From Sphingobium sp. CAP-1 (GTDB taxonomy: Bacteria > Pseudomonadota > Alphaproteobacteria > Sphingomonadales > Sphingomonadaceae): 64,000 nt of DNA. The position numbers and the translations under genes were made by a program. The notes below the pieces were generated by a model. It saw only the letters and a list, made by a program, of their open reading frames with translations. It had not been told where the DNA came from and did no database searches. The DNA is taken from NCBI RefSeq assembly GCF_009720145.1, contig NZ_CP046252.1, positions 1,798,001 to 1,862,000 on the forward strand, given 5' to 3'. Shown here piece by piece: positions 44,675 through 53,348 of this stretch (the stretch's first letter is position 1; each line of letters starts with the position of its first letter).

Positions 44675-44689
44675 CGGCAGCCAACGCCC

Positions 44690-44708
44690 CCTCCCCTGTC
44701 AGGGGAGG
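44690..44708. terminator. short hairpin after the HIG1 gene
   Basis: CCTCCCCT/AGGGGAGG around GTC, an 8-bp perfect stem between the HIG1 gene and the cobalamin adenosyltransferase. No T-run follows. Weak terminator or mRNA-end element. Confidence 0.4.
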
Positions 44709-44756
44709 ATGCCATGGGATGGCGCATGTTCCATTCACACATCAAGGACCACATCC

Positions 44757-45326
44757 ATGGTCAAGCTGAACAAAATCTACACCCGCACCGGCGACGCGGG
44801 GACGACGGGGCTGGTCGACGGATCGCGCCTGCCCAAGCACGCACCGCGAATGCAGGCGGTGGGCGATGTCGATGAGGCGAACAGCGCGATCGGCCTGGCC
44901 ATCATCGCCATGGGCGCACGGCCCGAAACGCGCTGGCTGACGACGATCCAGAACGACCTGTTCGATCTGGGCGCGGACCTCGCCACGCCGATCCCCGACG
45001 GCACGGACGAACCCTGGGCGCTGCGCATCGTCGCGGGCCAGGTGGCACGGCTGGAGGAGGAGATCGACATGATGAACGCCGATCTGGCCCCGCTCGACAG
45101 CTTCATCCTGCCGGGCGGATCGCGCGCCGCAGCCGCCGTCCACCTTGCCCGCGCAATCACCCGCCGGGCCGAGCGCAGCGCCACCGCCGCCGCCGCAGAG
45201 GTGGCGCTGAACAGCCATGCGCTCGCCTATCTCAACCGCCTGTCCGACCTGCTGTTCGTGCTGGCGCGGCGGTTGAACGACAATGGCGCGGGCGATGTGA
45301 AATGGGTGCCGGGCGCGTCGCGCTGA
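44757..45326 (+). CDS. cob(I)yrinic acid a,c-diamide / cob(I)alamin adenosyltransferase, PduO type
   Basis: A 189-residue adenosyltransferase of the PduO fold that makes adenosylcobalamin from ATP and cob(I)alamin. The ATP loop is YTRTGDAGTTGLVDGSRLPK at the N-terminus (the TGD.G.TGL pattern), and the C-terminal half has SFILPGGSRAAAAVHLARAITRRAERS and the closing LNRLSDLLFVLARRLN. No other cobalamin gene is nearby, which is usual for this salvage-type enzyme. The ATG at 44757 is preceded by a weak purine stretch (AAGGACC); the frame is open a little upstream. No cobalamin riboswitch was seen in the leader. Confidence 0.93.
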   Translation: MVKLNKIYTRTGDAGTTGLVDGSRLPKHAPRMQAVGDVDEANSAIGLAIIAMGARPETRWLTTIQNDLFDLGADLATPIPDGTDEPWALRIVAGQVARLEEEIDMMNADLAPLDSFILPGGSRAAAAVHLARAITRRAERSATAAAAEVALNSHALAYLNRLSDLLFVLARRLNDNGAGDVKWVPGASR

Positions 45327-45424
45327 GGACGCGGGCCTCGGTTCGACTCACCCGCCGCACGGCCCATCCGGTAATATTGGCTTAACCCTGTTTCTTCAGC
45401 GCGCATTTAGGCGCGTCCCCGGAC

Positions 45425-46291
45425 ATGCGGCGCATCGTCGCACCGCCATGGGGGAATGAAGTGCAATTCTACCTCGCCACATCCTTCATCCTGCCGCGCT
45501 CGCTTCGCCTGCGCCTGTTCACCCTCTGCCTGTTCGCGACCCATGCGCCGTTGCTGATCTATCTGGTCTGGGGACTGGGTACCGGCCGGATTGCGCTGGC
45601 GGAGTGCGTGTTGCTGGTGCTGGCGACGGTCATCGGCGCCGGTGTCGCATTACGCGGCATCAGCGCGTTGCTCGATCCGGTCCATGCGTCGGCCTATGCA
45701 GCGATGCTGCCGCAAGGGGGCGATGTGATCCAGGCTATCCATGCCGGAATGCCGCGCGCCGCCGGCGTGACGCGCGCGCAGATCGACGACCGGCATCAGT
45801 CGGCGCGGGAAGATCCGCTGACCGGCATCGCCAACCGGCGCGGTTTTCTGAGCGAACTGGACGCGCTGCCGGCCGAGCGGCGGCGCGGCTGTGTCGCGAT
45901 CATCGACATCGACTATTTCAAGCGGATCAACGACCTGAAGGGGCATGAGGAAGGCGACCGGGTGCTGGCTGCCTTCGCCGCCCGCCTGACGGCGCTGGTG
46001 CGTCGGGTCGATCTGGTCGGGCGATGGGGTAGCGAGGAATTCGCTATCTTCTTTCAGGATTGTATCGAGGATGAAGCAAGCTGGTCATTGGCGCGGATCG
46101 CCGCGCGGATGCGCAGCGATCCGATCGGCGAGATTCACGACCGGCCCATCAGCTTTTCCGCCGGCATCTGTCGCTGGACCGGCGGCGAACTGGAAGCAGC
46201 GCTGCGCCGCGCCGATGAAGCGCTTTCCGACGCGAAACAGGCGGGCCGCGACCGCATCAGCCGCGCCGCACCGGTCTTGCAGGAGGCATGA
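45425..46291 (+). CDS. GGDEF-domain diguanylate cyclase-like protein with GSEEF motif
   Basis: A 288-residue membrane protein that would make cyclic di-GMP. Residues about 25-75 contain two hydrophobic helices with a periplasmic turn, and residues about 125-285 are a GGDEF domain: DPLTGIANRRGF, DIDYFKRINDLKGHEEGDRVL, the signature RWGSEEFAI (GSEEF in place of GGEEF), and SFSAGICRW. The Asp/Glu of metal binding are intact (DIDYF, EEF), so activity is possible despite the second Gly being Ser. No clear inhibitory-site RxxD precedes the motif. Start is either ATG 45425 or GTG 45461. It stands alone and ends near the HAD gene tail to tail. Confidence 0.9.
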   Translation: MRRIVAPPWGNEVQFYLATSFILPRSLRLRLFTLCLFATHAPLLIYLVWGLGTGRIALAECVLLVLATVIGAGVALRGISALLDPVHASAYAAMLPQGGDVIQAIHAGMPRAAGVTRAQIDDRHQSAREDPLTGIANRRGFLSELDALPAERRRGCVAIIDIDYFKRINDLKGHEEGDRVLAAFAARLTALVRRVDLVGRWGSEEFAIFFQDCIEDEASWSLARIAARMRSDPIGEIHDRPISFSAGICRWTGGELEAALRRADEALSDAKQAGRDRISRAAPVLQEA

Positions 46292-46298
46292 GTCGGGG

Positions 46299-47021
46299 TC
46301 ATCCCCCGCCCTGCACCGTCGCCAGCAACAGATCGCGCAGGTCGGTAAGACTGGGCAATATCCGCGCGCAGGCGAGGACCAGTTCTTCGGTCGGGGGCAG
46401 CAGGTCGGGCACCATCACCGTAGCGATCCCCGCGGCCACGGCCGAGCGGACGCCGGCATGGCTGTCCTCCACCGCAACGCAGTCGGCCGGATCGACGCCC
46501 AGCCGCCGGGCCGCGAGCAGATAAGGCTCAGGGTGCGGCTTGGGCCGATCCACGTCGCTGCGGGTGACGATCACGTCGAAATAAGCGAGCAACCCGGCCT
46601 TTGCCAACCGCTCCTGCGCGAAGGGCGCGGCGGTCGAAGTAGCGAGCGCCATCGGGATGCCCGCCCGCGCCAGATGCTCCAGCAGCAACTCCGCGCCGGG
46701 ACGCAGCGGGATACCGGCATCAACCGCCGCCTCGAACAGCGCATCACTATCGGCAAAGAAGCGGGCCAGCGGAAAGTCCGGCCCCAGATGCCGGCCAAGC
46801 ATCCGCTCATTTTCGTCGCGGTGGATGCCGACCATCGACAGGAGCAATGCGTCCGCCATCGGCCAGCCCAGCGCTAGTGCGGTCTGCGCGAACGCGTTGC
46901 GATGCACCGCCTCGGTTTCGAGCAGCGTGCCGTCCATGTCGAAGATCACCGCGCGGATCGGGTCCGGCAGATTGGTGGGGCTGGGCGGGGACAAGCGGAG
47001 GCTTTGGAGCATGGTCTGCAT
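46299..47021 (-). CDS. HAD-superfamily phosphatase, beta-phosphoglucomutase-like
   Basis: A 240-residue phosphohydrolase. Motif I is DMDGTLLE with the nucleophile Asp28 and acid Asp30; motif II is ATSTAAP; motif III is the Lys in RPKPHPEPY; motif IV is VEDSHAGVRSA. The helical cap between residues about 40 and 100 places it in the subclass I group of phosphatases such as those for sugar phosphates or phosphoglycolate. The substrate is unknown. The ATG at 47021 is the first of two close Met (47021, 47012); the longer frame to 47315 runs through dispersed repeats. It lies tail to tail with the GGDEF gene, only 7 bases apart. Confidence 0.92.
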   Translation of the reverse strand: MQTMLQSLRLSPPSPTNLPDPIRAVIFDMDGTLLETEAVHRNAFAQTALALGWPMADALLLSMVGIHRDENERMLGRHLGPDFPLARFFADSDALFEAAVDAGIPLRPGAELLLEHLARAGIPMALATSTAAPFAQERLAKAGLLAYFDVIVTRSDVDRPKPHPEPYLLAARRLGVDPADCVAVEDSHAGVRSAVAAGIATVMVPDLLPPTEELVLACARILPSLTDLRDLLLATVQGGG

Positions 47022-47115
47022 ATGAGGGCGGATGATGCAAATTCCATTGCAAAGCGCGGCGGGGCGATTGCGCGGGGTGACGATGGCGAATGGGCTTGGC
47101 AATGAAGCACGGCGT

Positions 47116-47135
47116 GTTCCCGCGTAGGCGGGAAC
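47116..47135. repeat. dispersed palindrome, family B, first of a pair
   Basis: GTTCCCGC/GCGGGAAC stem around GTAG, 24 bases before a second unit (47159-47176). Confidence 0.65.
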
Positions 47136-47158
47136 CCATTTCAAGCGGCAGGACTGGA

Positions 47159-47176
47159 TTCCCGCCTGCGCGGGAA
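47159..47176. repeat. dispersed palindrome, family B, second of a pair
   Basis: TTCCCGC/GCGGGAA around CTGC. Paired with the copy at 47116; together they fill the gap between the HAD gene and the DUF1176 gene. Confidence 0.65.
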
Positions 47177-47188
47177 CACGTAATGCCG

Positions 47189-48268
47189 TTATTCCACCAC
47201 CCGCGCCGACCATGTGGTGATCCAGTGCCAGGCGCCGCGACATTCGCCCATGCTGGTCGCTTCGATCAGGCGGAAGCGGGCGCCGTCCCAGACATAGGTT
47301 TCGCTGCCGCCGCAATCGCCGATGCCGCGCCCTTTGGCGAAGCTGGACAGTTCCGACTTTTCCGGCACCCAGCCGGCATTGACCAGCATCGGTCGCGCCT
47401 CTTCCTCGCTCCAGCCTGGCTTGCCGTCGAAGTTGGCGAGGCGGAAGGCGCGACGGCCGGGGATGCCGGTGGCGATCACCGGGATCGAGGTGAAATTATA
47501 GGCGCCCGCGCCGCAGGGCACCAAGATCAACGTCTCGGTCTTTGACAGGCGTTGTAGCTGCGGTGGTTCCGCACCCTTCATCTCGTCGGCGCAGCCGGTG
47601 AATTTGCCCAGCGCGGTCAGTTCCTCCCGCCACAACGCGGCGGGCGCGGCTCCGGCCGGCACGATTGCGCGGCGGATCGACGGCGCGACCGGTGCGACGC
47701 GCACGGCGAGCGGCCCCAGCGCCCCGGTCGCGACCAGCGCGGTGCTGGTCCCGGCTCGCCCCTGGCGCGCATCCATAAAGCGCAGCGCCGCACCCGATCC
47801 GGCGAGCGAGGGTGTACCCAGCAGGCGGTTGCCCGACCGTACCTCCAGCATAGCACCGCGCGCCATGGCGATGGCCAGCGCAGCGGCCTGCGGCCCGCGC
47901 AGCGTCGCGTCGCCATCGCGGCTCGGCGCACTGGCGACCTTGCGTCCGTCAATATGGAAGCTGACTTCGGCGCTGCCCTTGGCATCGCGGCTGACCCAGA
48001 CTTCGGCGGGGGCGTCTGGTCCGGCGTCACGGACCACGCCGACCATCACCGGATTATCGGGCCAGTCGCCGCCCTCCGGCAACAAGGACACCGCTTCGCA
48101 TCGGTTGCGATTGTCGCAGCCGATGGTCCAGTCCTTGTAGGTTTCCAGCGCGCCGGGCTTGGGCGCCTGCGCGCTGTTTTGCGCTCCGGGCGCAGGCGCC
48201 TGCGCGGCTGCCATGCCCGACCAGCTCAGGGTCGCCAGCGCGACCAGGAAAAATTGCTTTGCCCCCAT
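47189..48268 (-). CDS. exported DUF1176 protein
   Basis: A 359-residue exported protein: residues 1-22 are a signal peptide (cleavage near MAAAQA). The body is DUF1176-like: LETYKDWTIGCDNRNRCEAVSLLPE with its conserved Cys pair near residues 51 and 57, repeated strand-rich units, LGKFTGCADEMKG, and the C-terminal GECRGAWHWITTWSARVVE. Cys residues are likely to form disulfides. Function is unknown in the family. The ATG at 48268 puts the signal at the N-terminus. The promoter must lie between it and the CNT gene, which is upstream on the same strand. Confidence 0.87.
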   Translation of the reverse strand: MGAKQFFLVALATLSWSGMAAAQAPAPGAQNSAQAPKPGALETYKDWTIGCDNRNRCEAVSLLPEGGDWPDNPVMVGVVRDAGPDAPAEVWVSRDAKGSAEVSFHIDGRKVASAPSRDGDATLRGPQAAALAIAMARGAMLEVRSGNRLLGTPSLAGSGAALRFMDARQGRAGTSTALVATGALGPLAVRVAPVAPSIRRAIVPAGAAPAALWREELTALGKFTGCADEMKGAEPPQLQRLSKTETLILVPCGAGAYNFTSIPVIATGIPGRRAFRLANFDGKPGWSEEEARPMLVNAGWVPEKSELSSFAKGRGIGDCGGSETYVWDGARFRLIEATSMGECRGAWHWITTWSARVVE

Positions 48269-48347
48269 GGGTTAACCATAACCGATTTCAATCGGAGGCG
48301 GTAGAGTCCTCGTTACGCCTCCGTGCCGATCGTCAGGCAAGCAAATC

Positions 48348-49661
48348 CTACAGGCTGAGCATCAGCCCCGCCAGCGCCGCGCTCATCAGATTGGCGAGGC
48401 TGCCGGCGACCAGCGCCTTCAGCCCCAGCCTCGCGATCATCGGCCGCTGGTTGGGGGCCAGATTGCCCGTCACCGCCATCTGGATCGCGATCGAGCTGAA
48501 ATTGGCGAAGCCGCAAAGGGCAAAGGTGATGATGGCGATGGTCGCGGGCGATAGCGCACCCTGCACCTGCCCCAGATTGATATAGGCGACAAATTCGTTC
48601 AGCACGACCTTCGTGCCGAATAGGCCGCCCGCCACCTGCGCCTCGTTCCAGGGAATGTTGAGCAGATACATGACCGGCGAAAATACATAGCCGAGCAACA
48701 TCTGGAAGCTGAGGTCGGGATAGCCGAACCACGCGCCGATGCCGCCCAATATGCCGTTGGCTAGCGCCACCAGCGCGACGAAGGCCAGCACCATCGCGCC
48801 GACCGCAACCGCCAGCTTCACCCCGGTCTGCGCACCCTGTGCAGCGGCCATGATGATGTTGGCGGGCTTTTCCTCGTCATGGGTGGCGACCGGCATCGGT
48901 TCGCCCGGCGTGGTTTCCGCATTGAGCGCCGCTGGCCCGGCCGCGCTGCGCCGCGCTTCGGGCAGATGGATGCCATCCTCCAGCGGCAGTTCCGGCTCAC
49001 AGACCGGCTGATCGGGCATCATGATCTTGGCCATCAGCAGCCCGCCGGGCGCGGACATGAAGCTGGCGGCAAGCAAATAGTCGATCTTGATCCCCATCGA
49101 GGCATAGGCGGCCAAGATCGTGCCGGCGACGCCCGCCATCCCGCTGGTCATCACCGCGAAGAGTTGCGGGCCGTTGAGGCCGGCGAGATAGGGGCGGATG
49201 ACGAGCGGGCTTTCGCTCTGCCCGACGAAGATGTTGGCGGCGGCGCACAGGCTTTCCACCTTGGACACGCCTGTCACCTTCTCGATCGCGCCACCGACCC
49301 AGCGGACGATGAACTGCATGATCCCCAGATAATAGAGAATCGACACCAGACTGGCGAAGAAGATGATGACCGGCAGCGCCGCGATGGCGAAGCTGGCCCC
49401 GCCAATCTCCGGCTTGGCGAGCGGGCCGAAGATGAAATCGGTACCGGCCTGCGCATAGCCGAGCAGGTTGGCGACCCCCTTCGACATGCCGCCGATGATC
49501 GCGCGGCCCGCAGGCACATACAGCACCAGCAGGGCAATGCCGGCCTGCAACAGGAAGGCCGCGCCCACGACCCGCGGCCGGATGGCACGCCGATCCGAGG
49601 ACAGGACGAAGGCGATGGCGAGAATGAGCAATATGCCGGCCAGGCCGATGAGAAGATGCAT
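48348..49661 (-). CDS. CNT-family nucleoside transporter (NupC-like)
   Basis: A 437-residue inner-membrane concentrative nucleoside transporter, which uses a proton or sodium gradient to take up nucleosides. The core has the family signature GQSEAPL-like GQSESPLVIRPYL (about residues 146-158) and later FEFVAYINL as NEFVAYINL (about residues 362-370), with ALCGFANFSSIAIQM near the C-terminus. A polar loop of about 60 residues (210-265, EPELPLEDGIHLPEARRSA) separates the halves. The hydrophobic pattern gives about ten helices. Specificity is not readable from sequence. It is the first of two leftward genes here, upstream of DUF1176. Confidence 0.93.
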   Translation of the reverse strand: MHLLIGLAGILLILAIAFVLSSDRRAIRPRVVGAAFLLQAGIALLVLYVPAGRAIIGGMSKGVANLLGYAQAGTDFIFGPLAKPEIGGASFAIAALPVIIFFASLVSILYYLGIMQFIVRWVGGAIEKVTGVSKVESLCAAANIFVGQSESPLVIRPYLAGLNGPQLFAVMTSGMAGVAGTILAAYASMGIKIDYLLAASFMSAPGGLLMAKIMMPDQPVCEPELPLEDGIHLPEARRSAAGPAALNAETTPGEPMPVATHDEEKPANIIMAAAQGAQTGVKLAVAVGAMVLAFVALVALANGILGGIGAWFGYPDLSFQMLLGYVFSPVMYLLNIPWNEAQVAGGLFGTKVVLNEFVAYINLGQVQGALSPATIAIITFALCGFANFSSIAIQMAVTGNLAPNQRPMIARLGLKALVAGSLANLMSAALAGLMLSL

Positions 49662-49833
49662 GAAGCGCTTTCGCGGGAAATGACAAACCGTGCGACCATA
49701 GGGGCGACGACGCGCGGAGGCCAGAGCGTTTGCGATGCTACAAAGCCGCTACATTGGGCAATCGGCCGGATATATGTGTCGCTTACTGCTTTGCCTCAAG
49801 AGACTGCAAACAAACAGAAGAGGCGGACGCAGG

Positions 49834-50733
49834 ATGACGCAGGGTAACGAAGATCATGACCACGGGTTGATGCACGACCTGGAACAGATGCGCGCATTGG
49901 TAAAGGAAAATATCGGCCGCCGACGGACGTTGCGGCTACTCTTTTCGGCGAGCGGCGCAGCGCTGATCGGCGCGTGCGGCGGCGGATCGGGATCGTCGGG
50001 CGACACGACCGCGACCCCCACCCCGACGCCAACCCCCACCCCGACACCGACCCCCACGCCAACACCGACCCCCACCAGCACCTGCGTCACCGACCCGGAG
50101 GAAACCAACGGCCCCTATCCGGCCGACGGGTCCAACAGCCGCAACGGCAGCGTGGTCAATGTGCTGGACGACAGCGGTATTGTGCGCAGCGACATAAGGT
50201 CCAGCTTCGGATCGTCGACCACGACCGCGAGCGGTCTATACACGACGCTGACGATCACCCTGGTCAATACCAACGGCAGTTGCGCCGCGCTGGAAGGCTA
50301 TGCCATCTATATCTGGCATTGCGACGTGGAAGGCGACTACTCGCTCTACAATCTGCCCAGTGAAAATTATCTGCGCGGCGTGCAGGTGACCGACGCCAAC
50401 GGACAGGTGACGTTCACCACCATCTTCCCCGGCTGTTATGACGGGCGCTACCCGCATATCCATTTCGAGGTCTATCCCAGTCTGGCACGGGCGACCGCCT
50501 ATGCGAACCGCGTGCTATGTTCGCAATTCGCCATGCCGTCCGCCGCCTGTAACACCGTCTATGCGACCAGCGCCTATGCGAGCAGCAAGAGCAATTTTGC
50601 AGGCGAAGCGATTACGACCGATGGCATTTTCGGCGATAATACGACGGCGCAACAGACAGCGATGACGATCACCATGACCGGCGACACCACCAACGGATAC
50701 ACCGGCACCGTGACGGTAGGCGTGGCGATTTGA
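49834..50733 (+). CDS. exported lipoprotein, intradiol dioxygenase-like, with Thr-Pro linker
   Basis: A 299-residue protein with a twin-arginine lipoprotein signal (GRRRTLRLLF near residues 28-37, LIGAC with Cys48). Then come a short Gly/Ser stretch, ten Thr-Pro repeats (residues 61-80, DNA 50014-50073), and an intradiol ring-cleavage dioxygenase-like domain (about 85-299). All four non-heme iron ligands of the family are in place: Tyr169 in WHCDVEGDYS, Tyr202 in CYDGRYPHIHF, and His208 and His210. The substrate is unknown; aromatic or phenolic compounds outside the cytosol are likely. The ATG at 49834 has an upstream AGG; the longer frame is rejected. A response-regulator gene follows 16 bases later. 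Confidence 0.87.
   Translation: MTQGNEDHDHGLMHDLEQMRALVKENIGRRRTLRLLFSASGAALIGACGGGSGSSGDTTATPTPTPTPTPTPTPTPTPTPTSTCVTDPEETNGPYPADGSNSRNGSVVNVLDDSGIVRSDIRSSFGSSTTTASGLYTTLTITLVNTNGSCAALEGYAIYIWHCDVEGDYSLYNLPSENYLRGVQVTDANGQVTFTTIFPGCYDGRYPHIHFEVYPSLARATAYANRVLCSQFAMPSAACNTVYATSAYASSKSNFAGEAITTDGIFGDNTTAQQTAMTITMTGDTTNGYTGTVTVGVAI
50014..50073 (+). repeat. Thr-Pro repeat in the dioxygenase-like gene
   Basis: Ten Thr-Pro codon pairs. Codons vary (ACC, ACG, ACA with CCC, CCG, CCA), so the DNA is only imperfectly repetitive. It codes a stiff linker between lipid anchor and domain. Confidence 0.85.
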
Positions 50734-50749
50734 CCGGAGCGACGCGCGG

Positions 50750-51517
50750 ATGACTTTGCAGGAAGCGTTTTCAGCCGATATGCTGCCCAGGATGGATGGC
50801 TCGCGCATATTGGTGGTCGACGACGATGCGGACATCCGCGCGTTGCTGGCGGATTTTCTGGAGCAGCATGGCTTTGCCGTGACGGCCGTGGCGGACGGGG
50901 CGGCGATGGACCGCACGCTCGCCACACAGCAGTTCGACATCGCCGTGCTGGACGTGATGATGCCGGGCGAGGATGGCCTGTCCATCCTGCGCCGGTTGTC
51001 GGCGCGCGGAGATCTGCCGGTCATCATGCTCTCGGCGATCGGCAGCGATATCGACCGGATCGTCGGTCTGGAAATGGGGGCGGAGGATTATCTGCCCAAG
51101 CCGTGCAATCCGCGCGAATTGCTGGCCCGCATCCGTACCGTGCTGCGCCGTCATCGGCGACAGGAAAGCGAAACACCCGATGCGTCGGGCCGCAAACTGC
51201 GCTTCGCGGGCTGGCAGATCGACATGGGCGCGCGCCTTCTGACCGATCCCGACAATGTCGTGGTGACATTGACCGACGGCGAGTTCCGCCTGCTGCGCGC
51301 CTTCATCGAGCATCCACGCCGGGTGCTGAGCCGCGACCAGTTGCTCGACTATTCTGCGGGCAACGAAAGCGAAAGCTATGACCGCGCGATCGACGTGCAG
51401 GTCAGCCGGTTGCGGCGCAAGCTGGAGCGGAGCAGCCGGCATGAGGGCGCCGATGAACTGGTCCGCACCATCCGCAACGAAGGCTATATGTTCACCGCCG
51501 AGGTCCGCCCGGCGTGA
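50750..51517 (+). CDS. OmpR-family response regulator
   Basis: A 255-residue two-component response regulator: receiver (about 17-135) with the acidic pair in VVDDD, phosphorylated Asp68 in VLDVMMP and Lys117 in PKPCN, and a winged-helix OmpR DNA-binding domain (about 150-250) with the DGEFRLLRAFIEHPRRVLSRDQLL and RTIRNEGYMFT elements. The ATG at 50750 has GGAG upstream; a second Met 14 residues in is possible. It lies 16 bases after the dioxygenase-like gene, and its stop overlaps the kinase start (GTGA), so the three genes form an operon. A likely target is this operon itself. Confidence 0.93.
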   Translation: MTLQEAFSADMLPRMDGSRILVVDDDADIRALLADFLEQHGFAVTAVADGAAMDRTLATQQFDIAVLDVMMPGEDGLSILRRLSARGDLPVIMLSAIGSDIDRIVGLEMGAEDYLPKPCNPRELLARIRTVLRRHRRQESETPDASGRKLRFAGWQIDMGARLLTDPDNVVVTLTDGEFRLLRAFIEHPRRVLSRDQLLDYSAGNESESYDRAIDVQVSRLRRKLERSSRHEGADELVRTIRNEGYMFTAEVRPA

Positions 51518-52827
51518 ACCCCCGCCTCGACCGGTTCAACCCGTCCATCCTGACCCGCATCGTCGCGCTGGTGGCGGCCACCTTGCTGCTGGCGCTGGGC
51601 GCGATGATGCTGGTGACGTTTCGCGGCCCGCCCCCGCACGCCCGGCCGATGATGCTGGGCGAAGCCGCCGCCCTGATGCAGGGGACCGCTCCGCCCGTGG
51701 GTAGCTGGACGGTGACACGCTATCTATCGGACCGCATCCCCGATGTGGAAGCCGACCAGCAGATCGACGCCCCGAACGGCGCCCGAATCGCGGCGATGCT
51801 GCACCGCCCTCCGGCCGACATCGTGCTGATGCGCGAGGCTCCCCCCCGCAACATGCCGCGACCCGACCCGGAAGCGGGCGGGCCACCCCACGCCCTGCTG
51901 GGCGGCACCTTCCTGATGGCGGCGCGCAGCGGCACGGGATGGCAGGTCATCAAGGTGCGACAGGGCGCCAACAGCAACTGGTATGCGATCACGCTGTCGC
52001 TGATGGCGGGCATCTTCATCCTGTTGCTGCTGCCGGCCTACTGGGTTGCCCGGCGCATCACCCAGCCGATCCGCCGGCTGGCCGAGGGCGCATCGACCGA
52101 CCGACCGGAGCATGCCGAGCCGCTGCCGCTCAAAGGGCCGCCCGAAGTGCGCGCGGTCGGCGTCGCCTATAATCTGATGCGCACCCGGATCGCCGAATAT
52201 CTGGGCGAACGCACAGCGATGCTGGTCGCGATCGCGCATGATCTGCGCACGCCGATGACGCGCCTGTCCTTCCGCCTGGAGCAACTGCCCGACGCTCCCC
52301 GCGCCAGGGCGCAGGCGGATGTGCAGGAAATGCGGGCGATGGTGACGACCCTGCTCGACTTCATGCGCGAAGGCACGGATGCCACCGCGCGGGTACGGAT
52401 CGACCTGAGCGCCATTGTCGAGACGCTGGCCGACGACCTTGCCGACATGGGGCAGGATGTGGCGGTGACACAAAGCACGCGCGCCGTGGTGCGCGGCGAC
52501 GCGGTGGCGCTGCGCCGTTGCATCGGCAATCTGGTCGAGAATGCAGTGCGCTATGGCGGGATGGCGCGGCTGGCGATTGGCGTGGCCGGCGGCCGCGTGA
52601 CCGTAATGGTCGAGGATGACGGACCGGGCGTGCCCGAAGCGACGATCGACCGGCTGTGCGAACCCTTTTATCGGGGGGAAGCCTCCCGCAATCGGGAAAC
52701 CGGCGGCGTCGGCCTGGGCCTGTCAATCGCGCGCAACATTGCCGACAGCCACAGCGGGCGGCTGGCCTTCGCCAATCGCGCCGAAGGCGGGCTGCGCGCC
52801 AGCCTCACCCTGCCGCTGGACCGATAG
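51514..52827 (+). CDS. sensor histidine kinase (EnvZ-like)
   Basis: A 437-residue membrane kinase. TM1 is about residues 16-36, the periplasmic domain about 37-155 (with no recognised fold), and TM2 about 158-178, followed by HAMP (RRITQPIRRLAEGA). The phosphorylated His is His242 in AIAHDLRTPMTRL, and the ATPase part has the N-box NLVENAVRYGG, DDGPGVPEA and GVGLGLSIARN. The GTG start (51514) overlaps the response-regulator stop in GTGA. The kinase and regulator are a clear pair; the nearby exported dioxygenase-like lipoprotein may be linked to what is sensed. Confidence 0.94.
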   Translation: MNPRLDRFNPSILTRIVALVAATLLLALGAMMLVTFRGPPPHARPMMLGEAAALMQGTAPPVGSWTVTRYLSDRIPDVEADQQIDAPNGARIAAMLHRPPADIVLMREAPPRNMPRPDPEAGGPPHALLGGTFLMAARSGTGWQVIKVRQGANSNWYAITLSLMAGIFILLLLPAYWVARRITQPIRRLAEGASTDRPEHAEPLPLKGPPEVRAVGVAYNLMRTRIAEYLGERTAMLVAIAHDLRTPMTRLSFRLEQLPDAPRARAQADVQEMRAMVTTLLDFMREGTDATARVRIDLSAIVETLADDLADMGQDVAVTQSTRAVVRGDAVALRRCIGNLVENAVRYGGMARLAIGVAGGRVTVMVEDDGPGVPEATIDRLCEPFYRGEASRNRETGGVGLGLSIARNIADSHSGRLAFANRAEGGLRASLTLPLDR

Positions 52828-52862
52828 AATTGATGACTGCGCAATGACGATTCAGGCGGAAA

Positions 52863-53348
52863 TCATCCCGCCCCCAATTCGTCGCCTGAAAAGGCAAGCG
52901 TCATCCAGGAGGCCATCGCGTCCACCGCCAGCGGCGACAGGCGCACCGCGCGACGGCGGCGGCTGCTGGGCGAGCTGCGATGCTCCATCACCAGTCCGCG
53001 CCGCTCCATCACGCCGATCTGGCCGAGGACGAGGTTGAGCGACAGCCGCGACGTCTCGCTCATCTGCTCCAGCGTCAGCGCCTGCCCTTCCAGTTCGGCC
53101 TGAAACAACAGCAGCAATATGTCCCAGGCGGGATCGCCAAACAGATCATGACCGAACAACGCCGCGCGCACCCGGCGCGCCTCGACATAGCGGCCGATGA
53201 ATGCGCGCTGGTCCTCCGCGCCGGCCTCCAGGATCGCCGGTTCTTCGTTGCGGGCATGGAAGTTGTTGAGGCATCGTTGCAGCGCGACCACCAGGTCCAC
53301 CGCCTCCTGGCTGGGCAGGGCGCGGTCAGGCGGTATATGCGCGGTCAT
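52863..53348 (-). CDS. winged-helix regulator, MarR-like
   Basis: A 161-residue predicted transcription regulator. The region from about residue 70 to 140 reads as a MarR-type winged helix: DPAWDILLLLFQAELEGQ for the first helix, ALTLEQMSETSRLSLNLVLGQIGVMERRGLV for the helix-turn-helix, and the basic wing with EHRSSPSSRRRRAVRLSPLAV. The N-terminal 60 residues are helical, as expected for the dimer part. It overlaps the upstream membrane-protein gene by 23 bases on the same strand, so the two are likely co-expressed. What it controls is unknown. It ends tail to tail with the kinase gene. Confidence 0.8.
   Translation of the reverse strand: MTAHIPPDRALPSQEAVDLVVALQRCLNNFHARNEEPAILEAGAEDQRAFIGRYVEARRVRAALFGHDLFGDPAWDILLLLFQAELEGQALTLEQMSETSRLSLNLVLGQIGVMERRGLVMEHRSSPSSRRRRAVRLSPLAVDAMASWMTLAFSGDELGAG

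Noticed and set aside
44675..44756. A cobalamin riboswitch ahead of the adenosyltransferase
   Set aside because: The gap is only 82 bases and holds a single short hairpin, far too little for a cobalamin riboswitch.
48348..49661. A mobile element near the CNT transporter
   Set aside because: No transposase, integrase or terminal repeat is present.
50014..50073. Phase variation through the Thr-Pro repeat
   Set aside because: Codon use varies along the tract, so slippage would be poor, and unit changes would keep the frame.
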